From positions 30,051-91,085 of the forward strand of contig NZ_LMUF01000043.1 in the NCBI RefSeq assembly GCF_009766085.1: a stretch of DNA of 61,035 nt. The letters run 5' to 3'. The position numbers and the translations under genes were made by a program. Numbering within the stretch: position 1 is the stretch's first letter; each line of letters begins with the position of its first letter. Positions 37,623 to 46,776 of the stretch are shown here, in pieces. Below the pieces are notes generated by a model. The model ran no database searches, was not told where the DNA came from, and saw only the letters and a program-made list of their open reading frames with translations. The DNA is from Burkholderia sp. S171. Its GTDB lineage: Bacteria; Pseudomonadota; Gammaproteobacteria; Burkholderiales; Burkholderiaceae.

Positions 37623-37663
37623 ATGACACAGGTCAATGACCATTCGGATCAGTGGCATATAAC
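37623..37663 (+). promoter_or_regulatory. FNR-type promoter of the glutamate decarboxylase operon
   Basis: ATGACACAGGTCAA (37623-37636) differs from a symmetric TTGAC-N4-GTCAA box by one base. TATAAC (37658-37663), five of six to consensus, is at the exact class II -10 position. Predicted start near 37671 and a leader of about 180 bases. Confidence 0.64.
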
Positions 37664-37850
37664 AGTATCAGGCCGCGCGAAGTGGCTGTTAGCTGAACCG
37701 CTACCCGACCGCTGCCCGGCTATTGAAACAGCCCCAAAGCATACATTCCTCATGTGGTCGCAATCAACCGCATGGCTTCGCGACGAAGCCATTTTGCTTA
37801 AAGCACCGCACGCCTGGCATCTCCGCTCACTCTTCTCATCGGAATGGTCA

Positions 37851-39236
37851 ATGACATTTCTTAAGCCCGCGCTCAGCAGCGCCGAAGCGAACAATGACGA
37901 GTATTCGACCACTATCTCTGGCGCGTCATTGCCGAAATATCGCATTCCGAAACTGCCCTCGGAGCCTCACGCGGTGTTCGATCTGGTGCGCGACGAACTT
38001 TTCATGGATGGCAATTCGCGGCAGAACGTAGCGACCTTCTGCACAACCTATGCAGACGACGAAGTCCGCCGTTTGATGGATCTGTCGATCGATAAGAACA
38101 TGATCGATAAAGACGAATATCCGCAGACCGCCGAGATTGAAAAACGCTGCGTCCATATGCTTGCCGACCTGTGGCATGCACCGCGTTCGTGGGAGACCAC
38201 GGGATGCTCGACAACCGGTTCGAGCGAAGCATGCATGCTGGGTGGACTCGCGCTCAAATGGCAATGGAAGAAGCGCCGTCTGGCTGAAGGAAAATCGGTC
38301 GACAAACCCAATATTGTGTGTGGACCCGTGCAAGTGTGCTGGGACAAGTTCGCCCGTTATTTCGATGTCGAGCTTCGCCAGGTCCCACTGAGTGGCGATT
38401 CGCTCGGTCTGCAACCGGAGCAACTGGCCGCCTATTGCGATGAAAATACCATTGGTGTTGTCGCCACGCTCGGCATTACCTTCACGTGCGTTTATGAACC
38501 CGTGAAGGCGCTCGCAGGCGCTCTGGATGCGTTGCAGCGCGATGTTGGCCTGGACATTCCCATCCACGTGGATGCAGCCAGCGGCGGGTTTGTCGCGCCT
38601 TTCATTCAACCGGATCTGGAATGGGACTTCAGCATAGAACGAGTGAAATCCATTAACAGCTCGGGCCATAAATATGGTCTGGCGCCGCTCGGCGTAGGTT
38701 GGGTGGTATGGCGCAGCGTGAAGGACTTGCCGGACGAGCTGATCTTCATGGTCGACTATCTTGGCGGCAACATGCCCACGTTCGCGCTCAATTTTTCGCG
38801 GCCGGCGGGGCAGATCATCGCGCAGTACTACCTGTTGCTCCGGCTAGGCCACGAGGGCTACAGGCGCATCCAGCAGGAATGTGCCGACACAGCGCAATTC
38901 CTGGCTGATGGTCTCGCCAAGCTCAGCGCCATAGAAATGGTGTACGACGGCCGCGGTGCGCTGCCTGCAGTTTGCTACAAGCTGCGCCACCCCGATACCG
39001 CCGGCTTTTCGCTGTTCGATTTGTCGGATCGCGTCCGCATGCGGGGCTGGCAAATCGCGTCTTATAAGCTCCCCGCCGACCGTGAGGAAACGATCGTCCA
39101 GCGCATCCTGATTCGTCGCGGCATCACGCGCGACATGGCGGTACTGCTGCTTAACGACATCAAGACCGCCATCGCGCATCTGTTGGAAAACCCGATGCCT
39201 AATTCAAAGGCGGGACCGGGCTTTCACCATGACTGA
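37851..39236 (+). CDS. gadB: Glutamate decarboxylase
   Basis: A 461-residue PLP enzyme close in length to E. coli GadB (466). Motifs: RQNVATFCTTYADDEV, the substrate-site TGCSTTGSSEACMLGGLALK region and PLP-lysine K274 in SSGHKYGLAPLG. It converts glutamate to GABA and uses a cytoplasmic proton, giving acid resistance with the antiporter encoded 54 bases downstream. The frame is open back to 37623, but the ATG at 37851 fits family length, and the upstream part overlaps the predicted promoter. N-terminus lacks the exact GadB activation helix, so pH control may differ. Confidence 0.93.
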   Translation: MTFLKPALSSAEANNDEYSTTISGASLPKYRIPKLPSEPHAVFDLVRDELFMDGNSRQNVATFCTTYADDEVRRLMDLSIDKNMIDKDEYPQTAEIEKRCVHMLADLWHAPRSWETTGCSTTGSSEACMLGGLALKWQWKKRRLAEGKSVDKPNIVCGPVQVCWDKFARYFDVELRQVPLSGDSLGLQPEQLAAYCDENTIGVVATLGITFTCVYEPVKALAGALDALQRDVGLDIPIHVDAASGGFVAPFIQPDLEWDFSIERVKSINSSGHKYGLAPLGVGWVVWRSVKDLPDELIFMVDYLGGNMPTFALNFSRPAGQIIAQYYLLLRLGHEGYRRIQQECADTAQFLADGLAKLSAIEMVYDGRGALPAVCYKLRHPDTAGFSLFDLSDRVRMRGWQIASYKLPADREETIVQRILIRRGITRDMAVLLLNDIKTAIAHLLENPMPNSKAGPGFHHD

Positions 39237-39290
39237 CATTGACGGCTTAGTTGACAGCTTAGTTGACGGATTAACGAACAGGGGTCTGAT

Positions 39291-40766
39291 ATGACTGCGA
39301 CTGCAAAAAAGGGCACCTACCTGAGTGCCACTTCCATCGGCCTCATGACAGCGGCCGCCGTGGTGACCAGCTTGCGCGGCTTGCCGCTGCTTGCGAAGGA
39401 AGAGATGACGATGTTCGTCTATCTCGCGTTCACCGTGATCTTCTACCTGATCCCAGCGTCACTGATCTCCGCCGAACTGGGCGGTGCTTTCGCCGACCGG
39501 CGCGGCGGAATTTATACGTGGGTGGGCGAGGCATTCGGCAATCGATGGGGCTTCCTCGCGATCTGGCTGCAGTGGATTCAAAACGTGGTGTGGTACCCGG
39601 TCGCCCTAACGTTCGGCGCGGCGGCTATCGCTTATACGATCGGCCGTCCGGAGCTTGCTACCAATGGCGTGTATGTTGGCGTGTTTTGCATCGTTGCCTA
39701 TTGGCTTGCTACCTGGGTGGTGCTGCAAGGCGTGGAGGTTTTCGCGCGCATCGCCAATTGGACCTTCATTATTGGCACGATTGTTCCTGGGTTCGTATTG
39801 CTCGCGTTGCTGGCGTACTGGATCTATACGGGGCACGCACTCGGTTGGCAGCATATTAAGGATCCGGCGCTTTCGGAAGCGGGGCATGCGCGTTATTGGC
39901 CCGCGATCCACGGCTTCGGCACCATTGCGTTTCTCGCCGGTATTGTGTTGCTGTTTGCCGGCGTCGAGGTCCAGGCCGTGCATGTGATGGACATGCGCAG
40001 CCCGAGCCGCGGTTACCCGGCAGCAATCGGTCTGGGCGCCATTATTTCGATCCTGATTTTTGCGCTTGGCGCGCTGCCTATCGCCGGCATTCTTCCGTAC
40101 GAAAAGATCTCGCTGCAGTCCGGCGTATTCGATACCTTCGCGGCGGTCATCACGGATATCTGGCACATGCAGTGGCTGGTGTCAGTGCTGTCGCTGCTGG
40201 TGGGCGTGGGTGCGATAAGCGGTGTGTTAGCGTGGCTTGGCAGCCCTTCGCGCGGACTGCTTGAAACAGCTCACGAAGGCGAACTGCCTCCCGTGCTGCA
40301 GGCCAAGAACAAAAAAGGAATGCCCACGCATATCCTGCTTGTTCAAGGGGTAATTGTCACCCTGATGTCTTGCTTCTACTTCGTCATCAAGGACGTATCG
40401 GTCGCGTTCTTCCTGATCTCGGCAATGACGATCGCGCTGTATTTGATCGCGTACATGCTGATGTACGCCGCGGCGATAAAACTGCGCTATTCAGCGCCCG
40501 ATCTCAAGCGTCCGTTCACGGTGCCCGGCGGGATCGTGGGGATGTGGATTTTTGCAGGCGTGGGCCTTGCGGGCGTGGTGTTTAGCTTCGTGGTGTCGTT
40601 TTTCCCGCCCGACCAGTTGCCGGTAGGTTCGCCTGCCATGTACATCGGGCTGGTGACGCTTGGCATTGTGGTGTTTGGCGGCGTGCCGCTGATCATCCAT
40701 CATGTGCGCCGAAGTAACTGGGCCGCACCGGCTGATGCGCCGGTGTTGGCAGCGGCTGCGAAATAA
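39291..40766 (+). CDS. gadC: Glutamate:GABA antiporter, APC family
   Basis: A 491-residue amino-acid antiporter with twelve predicted TM helices and family motifs (SLRGLPLLAKEEMTMFVYLAF, GAFADRRGGIYTWVGEAFG). It should exchange external glutamate for the GABA made by GadB, exporting a proton equivalent per turnover. The C-terminus is shorter than the plug that closes E. coli GadC at neutral pH. It follows gadB on the same strand and a strong terminator ends the unit. Confidence 0.91.
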   Translation: MTATAKKGTYLSATSIGLMTAAAVVTSLRGLPLLAKEEMTMFVYLAFTVIFYLIPASLISAELGGAFADRRGGIYTWVGEAFGNRWGFLAIWLQWIQNVVWYPVALTFGAAAIAYTIGRPELATNGVYVGVFCIVAYWLATWVVLQGVEVFARIANWTFIIGTIVPGFVLLALLAYWIYTGHALGWQHIKDPALSEAGHARYWPAIHGFGTIAFLAGIVLLFAGVEVQAVHVMDMRSPSRGYPAAIGLGAIISILIFALGALPIAGILPYEKISLQSGVFDTFAAVITDIWHMQWLVSVLSLLVGVGAISGVLAWLGSPSRGLLETAHEGELPPVLQAKNKKGMPTHILLVQGVIVTLMSCFYFVIKDVSVAFFLISAMTIALYLIAYMLMYAAAIKLRYSAPDLKRPFTVPGGIVGMWIFAGVGLAGVVFSFVVSFFPPDQLPVGSPAMYIGLVTLGIVVFGGVPLIIHHVRRSNWAAPADAPVLAAAAK

Positions 40767-40845
40767 GAGGGAATCGGGCGGGGGTGGCGAATCCGATACC
40801 CTGAATCGTTCGGTTGGATCTGCCGTCCTTCAGAGGCCACGCGCT

Positions 40846-40884
40846 AATGCCATCGCTGCGATTTCCCGCAGCGATGGCATTTTT
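40846..40884 (+). terminator. Strong intrinsic terminator after gadC
   Basis: AATGCCATCGCTGCG, loop ATTTCC, and its exact complement form a 15-bp stem, followed by TTT. It also lies just beyond the stop of the convergent fusion gene. Confidence 0.92.
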
Positions 40885-40886
40885 CA

Positions 40887-42872
40887 TTAGAACAGGATCA
40901 CCGCTTTCCCAGGTCCATGTCCCGTCCTGTTACGCTCGATCGCAGCGGTAGCGTCGCTCAATCCAGCGACTTCCGACACTTCCACCTTCACCGCGCCTTG
41001 ATCGACCATGCTCACAATCTCCGCAAGTTGTGCTGCATCGGGTCGCATCTGAAACCAGATGCCGCGCTTGCCCGCTGGCGTATGTGCTGCAATATCAGGC
41101 GCGGCCGTGCTCACGATTCTTCCCGTATCGGCGATCACTTGCCACGAGTTGGCCAGTGTCTCGCCACCCACCAGATCAAGCACCAGATCGATGTCCTTGA
41201 TCTGCTCCCAGAACGAGGAAGTCCGATAATCGATGACCTGATCCGCACCCAACCCACGCAGATAACCCGCGTTAATGCCCTGAGCGGTCGCTATGACACG
41301 CGCTCCGGCACGACACGCGAACTGGACGGCGAAACTTCCCACGCCGCCGGCCGCGCCATGAATCAACACGGTCTGGCCGCGTTTCAGTTCTCCCGCTTCG
41401 AATAACGCCTGCCACGCAGTCAGCGCTCCAACCGGGATAGCCGCAGCACGCTCGTCGGTCAGGCTGGCGGGTGTCTTCACCAGCGTGTTCGATGCGATCG
41501 CCACAAAGTCGGCATAGGCCCCAAGTCCGGTCACGGAACCCAAGACCCGATCGCCTATAACAAACCCATCCACGTCTTGACCGACTTCAATCACTTCGCC
41601 GGCGAGTTCAACGCCCAACGTCGCGGGGAGGGGCAACGGGAAATCGTTCTGCAAGCAGCCGTCGCGGATCTTCCAGTCGAGACTGTTGATTCCCGCGGCC
41701 TTGACGTGCACAACGACTTGCCCCGAAGCGACGCCCGGCATCGCGATGCTATCAATCTTCAAGGCGTCAGGACCGCCATAGGCGTGGATACGAAGGGCTC
41801 GATTCATTGAGCTTTCCGTCAGTGCGGGATAGTCGATATACCCCTTCGCTCCGGGTGAATAGAACGTGTCGCGGTCAGGCGTATTGAGCGGTGCTTCAGC
41901 GAGGAAGCGTTGCGGCAAATCCGGATTGGCGAGGTACAGGCTGCCGAACACGGTTGCATCGGCGTTGTCCCGCTCGATGAGCGTTTGTGCGCTCTCGCGG
42001 GTCAGTCCACCACCTGCCAGATAAGGGCCATCGAACAACGGGCGCAGGACCGTGCGGTAGTCGAATTCGCTCTGGGTCTTTGCCACATGCAGATACGCCA
42101 GCTTGAGCGCGGCGAGCTGCTCCACAAGATAACGATAGGTCTCCTGCGGTGTTGCGTCGGTCACGTCGTTGAAGCCCATTTCAGGCGCGATCTTGATACC
42201 CACGCGGTCGCTGCCCGCTTCCTCAGACATCGCGGTCAGCACCTCCAAAATGAAGCGTGCGCGATTCGCAAGCGAGCCGCCGTAAAGATCGGTCCGCTGG
42301 TTCGTTCCTGATGACAAAAACTGCTCCGGCAGATACCCCGAGGCCGCATGCAATTCGACGCCGTCGAAGCCGGCCGCCAACGCGTTGCGCGTGGCAAGCC
42401 GATACCCCAGGACGATATCCGCTATCTCATCGGTCTCAAGGGCGCGCGGTTCTACAAACTCCTGCGGTCCCGTCGCGGTGAATACCGTACCGGCCGGTTT
42501 GATGGCCGAAGGCGCAACCGGCGTTGCGCCGTCCGGCAAGAGGCTCGGATGAGAGATGCGACCCGTGTGCATGAGTTGCAGGAAGATAAGGCCGCCCTTG
42601 GCGTGCACTGCATCGGTGACAGGCTTCCAGGCCTCGATCTGCGCCTCGGAGTGGATGCCCGGCGTGCGCACATAGCCTTTGCCCATCGGCGCGGGAAACG
42701 TGCCTTCCGTGATGATCAGACCGGCGTTGGCACGCTGCCCGTAATAGTCCACTGCCATGGGCGAAGGGACGCCCGTGGTGTCATCAGCGCGTGAGCGGGT
42801 CATCGGCGCCATGACGAGGCGATTACGAAGCGTATAGCGGCCAATCCGGGTATTGCTGAAGAGCGGGTTCAT
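40887..42872 (-). CDS. Fusion of old-yellow-enzyme reductase and quinone oxidoreductase
   Basis: A 661-residue protein with two complete enzymes. Residues 1-352 are an OYE/NemA flavoprotein (MNPLFSNTRIGRYTLRNRL, QLMHTGRISHPSLLPDG, HAASGYLPEQFLSSGTNQRT, ending GYIDYPALT). Residues 356-661 are an NADPH:quinone oxidoreductase of the MDR family (MNRALRIHAYGGPDALK, HGAAGGVGSFAVQFA) without zinc ligands. The natural end of one abuts the natural start of the other, joined by about three residues. It may reduce enones or quinones in two ways. An ATGA at the junction hints that the ancestor was two overlapping genes. ATG at 42872 follows AAGGAA. Divergent LysR gene next door. Confidence 0.88.
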   Translation of the reverse strand: MNPLFSNTRIGRYTLRNRLVMAPMTRSRADDTTGVPSPMAVDYYGQRANAGLIITEGTFPAPMGKGYVRTPGIHSEAQIEAWKPVTDAVHAKGGLIFLQLMHTGRISHPSLLPDGATPVAPSAIKPAGTVFTATGPQEFVEPRALETDEIADIVLGYRLATRNALAAGFDGVELHAASGYLPEQFLSSGTNQRTDLYGGSLANRARFILEVLTAMSEEAGSDRVGIKIAPEMGFNDVTDATPQETYRYLVEQLAALKLAYLHVAKTQSEFDYRTVLRPLFDGPYLAGGGLTRESAQTLIERDNADATVFGSLYLANPDLPQRFLAEAPLNTPDRDTFYSPGAKGYIDYPALTESSMNRALRIHAYGGPDALKIDSIAMPGVASGQVVVHVKAAGINSLDWKIRDGCLQNDFPLPLPATLGVELAGEVIEVGQDVDGFVIGDRVLGSVTGLGAYADFVAIASNTLVKTPASLTDERAAAIPVGALTAWQALFEAGELKRGQTVLIHGAAGGVGSFAVQFACRAGARVIATAQGINAGYLRGLGADQVIDYRTSSFWEQIKDIDLVLDLVGGETLANSWQVIADTGRIVSTAAPDIAAHTPAGKRGIWFQMRPDAAQLAEIVSMVDQGAVKVEVSEVAGLSDATAAIERNRTGHGPGKAVILF

Positions 42873-42975
42873 GTCGATTCCTTGGTTGAGGAGGGGTAGA
42901 GACATGTTGCATTGATCCATCTAAGGGATAAATAGCTATAATTGAAAACAGTGATCCACCCGTGGAGCAATCATC

Positions 42976-43866
42976 GTGGAACTGCTGAGCTATATGCGGT
43001 TATTCGTGGAGGTCGCCCGGACCAAAAGTTTCAGGGGCGCGGCCGAAGCATTGGAGATGCCCAATTCAACACTGTCGCGCCATATATCGGAACTCGAAAA
43101 GACTATAGGCCTCCAGTTGCTTCATCGCTCCACGCGCAAAGTTGAACTCACCGCTGCGGGCGAGGTGTATTTCAAGCGATGCCAGAGCATTGTCGAAGAA
43201 GCGCGCATCGCGCACGAGTCCCTGCTCGATGTAGTGGAACGTCCTAGCGGCACGATGCGGGTGTCCATGCCGGTTGATCTCGCGACCGGTTATCTTGCGC
43301 CAATCCTGAGCGAGTTCGCCAAGGCTTATCCGCTGATCGGTTTTGAGTTCGACCTGACGCCGCGCCGCGTGGACTTGCAGAGTGATCCGTTCGATCTCGC
43401 CATTCGCATGGGACCGCCGCCGACGACGCCATCAACGCTTGTCGCACGGCAGATCGCGCTGCTGCCGCGTTACCTCTATGCATCGCCCGATTATCTCAAG
43501 GCTGCGGCGCCGCTGACCCATCCCGATGACCTGACTAATCACGTGCTATGCATCGGACAAGGAGCGACTAGCCAGGAGGAGACTAGGAGAACGTTTTATC
43601 GCGGGGACGAGGTGGTCAACGTGATGATTGCGGCGCGCTTCAGGATGAACAGTGTGGGCCTGAGTCGCGCGCTGGCGATGTCGGGCGTGGGTATCGCCGT
43701 ACTCGATACGGAGCTTGCGCGCGAGGACGTAGCGTCGGGGCGCTTGCGGCGGGTACTGCCGGAATGGAGCCTTTCGCCGGTTCAGGTACATGCGATTACC
43801 GATACGCGACTCTTGCCGGCAAGGACCCGCTTGTTCATCGATTTCATCAAGGCGCGACTGAGCTAG
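42976..43866 (+). CDS. LysR-family regulator of the fusion reductase
   Basis: A 296-residue LysR protein: winged helix (SFRGAAEALEMPNSTLSRHISELE, LLHRSTRKVELTAAG) and co-inducer domain. The GTG at 42976 follows GGAG and opens the usual N-terminus (MELLSYMRLFVEVA). It is divergent, about 100 bases from the OYE-QOR fusion gene, the standard LysR layout. An electrophile or quinone inducer is likely but not shown. Confidence 0.9.
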   Translation: MELLSYMRLFVEVARTKSFRGAAEALEMPNSTLSRHISELEKTIGLQLLHRSTRKVELTAAGEVYFKRCQSIVEEARIAHESLLDVVERPSGTMRVSMPVDLATGYLAPILSEFAKAYPLIGFEFDLTPRRVDLQSDPFDLAIRMGPPPTTPSTLVARQIALLPRYLYASPDYLKAAAPLTHPDDLTNHVLCIGQGATSQEETRRTFYRGDEVVNVMIAARFRMNSVGLSRALAMSGVGIAVLDTELAREDVASGRLRRVLPEWSLSPVQVHAITDTRLLPARTRLFIDFIKARLS

Positions 43867-44232
43867 AGGAGCCTTCAGCGCACTAGATGATCCGGGACGT
43901 GCAGGCAGGCAGGACACTCAGTCTGCTCAATCAGCCGCGAAGAGTTCTTGACCCTCGGTCAGCACAGAGCTTGCGCTGATCTTCGGCCTAATGACTGCAC
44001 TGCATAAAGATAAGGAATCCGATATATTTGAGACCCTGCATACTCTCTGCGGTGCAATCCTCGCGTGATTATTCTATGCCATTTACATTAGGGCACGAAC
44101 CTTAGAGATCGCCCATCGCGCTGCCAGCCCGGTGAGCGAGATCGAAAACGCTTCACTCAACTGACGGCACCAGCATGCGTATCTGTGCCGCTAGCGCTAT
44201 GCTACCGGTTCCGCTCAATCGAGGACCATGTC
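43867..44232. other. Intergenic region before dienelactone hydrolase
   Basis: About 365 bases with no supported gene and no structure that I recognise. It must hold the promoter of the hydrolase gene. Confidence 0.5.
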
Positions 44233-44949
44233 ATGAAACAGTCACCCGGATCCATGATCACCTACCAGCGCCCTGACGGGAAGGATGTCCAGGGTTATCT
44301 GGCGAAACCGCAGAAGCTCGAGGGCGCGCCCGCCATTGTCGTGATTCAGGAGTGGTGGGGATTGAACGACCAGATTCGCGGCGTGGCAGATCGCTTCGCG
44401 CAATCCGGTTATCTCGTGCTGGTCCCTGACCTTTTTCGCGGAAAAACCACCGTTGAAGAGGAAGAGGCAAGTCACCTGCTAGGCGAGCTCGACTTTGCCG
44501 ACGCCGCCGGCCAGGACATCGCAGGCGCCGTGAAGTACCTCAAGGCGCACTCGGAGCGGGTCGGTGTGACCGGTTATTGCATGGGAGGCGCGCTCACGCT
44601 CCTGGCCCTGTGTCATGTCCCTGACATATCGGCCGGCACGGTGTGGTACGGCTTCCCCCCGCTCGAATACGTCGATGCATCGAAGATCAAGGCGCCGGTG
44701 CTCGGTCACTGGGCCTCACAGGACGCGTTCTTCCCGGCTGAAACGGTCGACGCGCTGGAGAGCAAGCTGACCGAGGCCAAGGTCGACGTCGAGTTTCATC
44801 GCTACCTTGCGCATCATGCGTTCGCCAACGAAACAGCGGTCGGCCCCGGCCGTATTGCCAGAACCCAGTTCGATCCGGTCTGGTCGCAACTGGCGTGGGA
44901 CCGGACGCTGACCTTTTTCGGCCGCACGCTGTGGCCACACGCCGGATAG
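44233..44949 (+). CDS. Dienelactone hydrolase family protein
   Basis: A 238-residue alpha/beta hydrolase with a cysteine nucleophile in VTGYCMGGALT, the acid in ASQDAFFP and the histidine in YLAHHAFAN, which is the Cys-Asp-His triad of dienelactone hydrolase. EWWGLNDQIRGVADRFA is a family hallmark. It may open lactones from aromatic breakdown, or hydrolyse other esters. ATG at 44233 is chosen over the upstream 44185 because GAGGA sits before it. Single gene, convergent with the DUF3237 gene. Confidence 0.9.
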   Translation: MKQSPGSMITYQRPDGKDVQGYLAKPQKLEGAPAIVVIQEWWGLNDQIRGVADRFAQSGYLVLVPDLFRGKTTVEEEEASHLLGELDFADAAGQDIAGAVKYLKAHSERVGVTGYCMGGALTLLALCHVPDISAGTVWYGFPPLEYVDASKIKAPVLGHWASQDAFFPAETVDALESKLTEAKVDVEFHRYLAHHAFANETAVGPGRIARTQFDPVWSQLAWDRTLTFFGRTLWPHAG

Positions 44950-45000
44950 CATCGTGGGAAGGAGGGCGACTGGCGGCGGCCGGCTCTCCAAGCGCGTTGG

Positions 45001-45495
45001 CTACAAGACCTCAAACACGCTGTAGACCGGTCCATACGCGAACCGATGTCCCGTACCCACGGCGATGATCCGGTTCAGCCAGTCATACTTTCCTGCCGGC
45101 GCTTCGAACAGGGGGTTGATCCGGAAGTAGTAGCTTGCCGGATCGACTTCCTCACCTTTTTCCAGTCGCTGGATGACGTCGGCGGCTCCGTGGCGCACGC
45201 CGCGATACGCCATCGTAATGTTCACGCCGTCGTCGGTTTGCAGGATCAGGCGCACGTCGAGCGTCGTGCTTGCGTCGCTGCGAACGGTTTGCCAGTCGCT
45301 GCCGCCGTCCAGCACCTTGCCGGATAACCGCTCGCCGGCAAACGTTCCGGACGGCACAATTCCCACGCGGCGAAACGGCCCCGGCGTTTCACCAACGATC
45401 ACAATCGGCTTGACGTCCAGCCGCATGACAAACAGAGGGCGGGTTTGCACGCTCTTGAGCGGTGTGGGGAGATCATCGAAAAGCGGAGTAGACAT
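45001..45495 (-). CDS. DUF3237 family protein
   Basis: A 164-residue protein of the DUF3237 family, which forms a lipocalin-like beta-barrel: RPLFVMRLDVKPIVIVGETP, GRFRR-like PFRRVGIVPSGTFAGERLSG, YYFRINPLFEAPAGKYDWLN. Function unknown; members often sit in catabolic clusters. Last gene of the minus-strand cluster that begins at 50420. The third in-frame ATG (45495) is taken as start; two earlier ones are possible. Confidence 0.85.
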   Translation of the reverse strand: MSTPLFDDLPTPLKSVQTRPLFVMRLDVKPIVIVGETPGPFRRVGIVPSGTFAGERLSGKVLDGGSDWQTVRSDASTTLDVRLILQTDDGVNITMAYRGVRHGAADVIQRLEKGEEVDPASYYFRINPLFEAPAGKYDWLNRIIAVGTGHRFAYGPVYSVFEVL

Positions 45496-45578
45496 AGTGT
45501 TCACCATCGCGTTATACAAGCAGCAGCGCCCGTCCGTATGACGAATCTGAAGGCTGCATGTTCATTAGATTGCCTAGG

Positions 45579-45899
45579 CTATTTGAGCGGCGAGAAGTCA
45601 GTTGGCCGCATGATCCGCGACTCCATGCTGACGAGAATATCCAGTGCCTTAACCTTGCTGCCGAATGCCTGCCAGCGGCTGTCAGCCGCCATCCTGTCGC
45701 GACGCTCAAGCCGATCGTCCAGGCTTTTGTATGCCCAGATATGAACAATCTGGCTGATGTCGCCAATCTCGGTTGTGAAGAAACCGACCAGTTCGCCGAG
45801 GAATTCCTTCTGAAGGGGCAGGGCCTCGCTTTTATACAACGCAAGCCATTCGGCGGCGCGCAACGGTTTGAAGGTATAGGTTCGAATTTCGTAAAGCAT
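45579..45899 (-). CDS. NIPSNAP family protein
   Basis: A 106-residue dimeric alpha-beta barrel protein: MLYEIRTYTFKPLRAAEWLALY and the central VHIWAYKSLDDRLERRDRM. NIPSNAP domains in bacteria are of unknown function, often near oxidoreductases and monooxygenase-like steps. Starts behind GGAG, 27 bases after the SDR gene, so it is co-transcribed. Confidence 0.9.
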   Translation of the reverse strand: MLYEIRTYTFKPLRAAEWLALYKSEALPLQKEFLGELVGFFTTEIGDISQIVHIWAYKSLDDRLERRDRMAADSRWQAFGSKVKALDILVSMESRIMRPTDFSPLK

Positions 45900-45926
45900 C
45901 GGTTATCTCCAGAGCAATAAAAGAAG

Positions 45927-46676
45927 TTACGACGCGGTTCGTCCGCCATTGACCCTGAGGACTTCTCCGGTCATGAAGCTCGACTTGTCGGACGAAACGA
46001 ACACAATAGCGTCGGCGATTTCTTCAGGCGTTCCGGCGCGTTTGAGGGGGACGGCCGCAAGAAAGGCCGCCTTGCGTTCCGGATCTGCCAGCAGCCGATT
46101 GAGCATGGCCGTCTCCACGGGACCGGGAGCGACGGCATTGACCCGTACACCGAATGCGGCAGCCTCCAGCGCTGCGGATTTCGTAAGACCTTCTACTGCG
46201 TGCTTGCTGGCGACGTAAAGGGACGCGCCTGCCGCGCCGCGCGCGCCCATTGTCGAAGAGATATTAACGATGCTGCCGCTGCCTTGCGCGGTCATCACAC
46301 GCAGTTCGTATTTCATGCTCAATAATGTGCCGAGCACATTGGTATCGAAGACCGCCGCGTAGCGTTCGGGCGTCTGCTCCATCACGGGCGCGGACTCGCC
46401 TTCGGCGCCCGCGGCGTTGACCGCCACATCGAGCCGCCCAAAGCGGGCCACGGTGCCATCGACAAGTTTGCGGACATTGTCTTCGAAGCGGACATCCGCC
46501 TGAATGAATTCAGCTTCAGCGCCGAGCGCGCTTAGCTCTGCGGCAAGTTCCCGGCCCTCTTCAACGCGACGGCCGGACACGACAACACGCGCGTTTTCGC
46601 GGGCGAATGCGAAGGCGGCGGCGCGGCCAATACCGGTCAGAGCACCCGTGATAAGTACAACAGGATGGCTAGACAT
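45927..46676 (-). CDS. Short-chain dehydrogenase/reductase
   Basis: A 249-residue classical SDR: cofactor motif TGALTGIGRAAAFAF, NAAGAEGE, catalytic Ser (NISSTMGARG) and Tyr-x3-Lys (YVASK). Arg in VVSGRR suggests NADPH. The C-terminal SSFMTGEVLRVNGGRTAS is typical. ATG at 46676 has AAGGAG. Part of the 45001-50420 cluster. Confidence 0.92.
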   Translation of the reverse strand: MSSHPVVLITGALTGIGRAAAFAFARENARVVVSGRRVEEGRELAAELSALGAEAEFIQADVRFEDNVRKLVDGTVARFGRLDVAVNAAGAEGESAPVMEQTPERYAAVFDTNVLGTLLSMKYELRVMTAQGSGSIVNISSTMGARGAAGASLYVASKHAVEGLTKSAALEAAAFGVRVNAVAPGPVETAMLNRLLADPERKAAFLAAVPLKRAGTPEEIADAIVFVSSDKSSFMTGEVLRVNGGRTAS

Positions 46677-46776
46677 TTCGTTTGCTCCTTGATCAGTCAG
46701 TGCAAAGGCGAGTCGTGCCGATCGCACTGCCATTCATCGGGTGCCGGCGCCCGTGATCAGGCGCCTGCGCTTTTGC

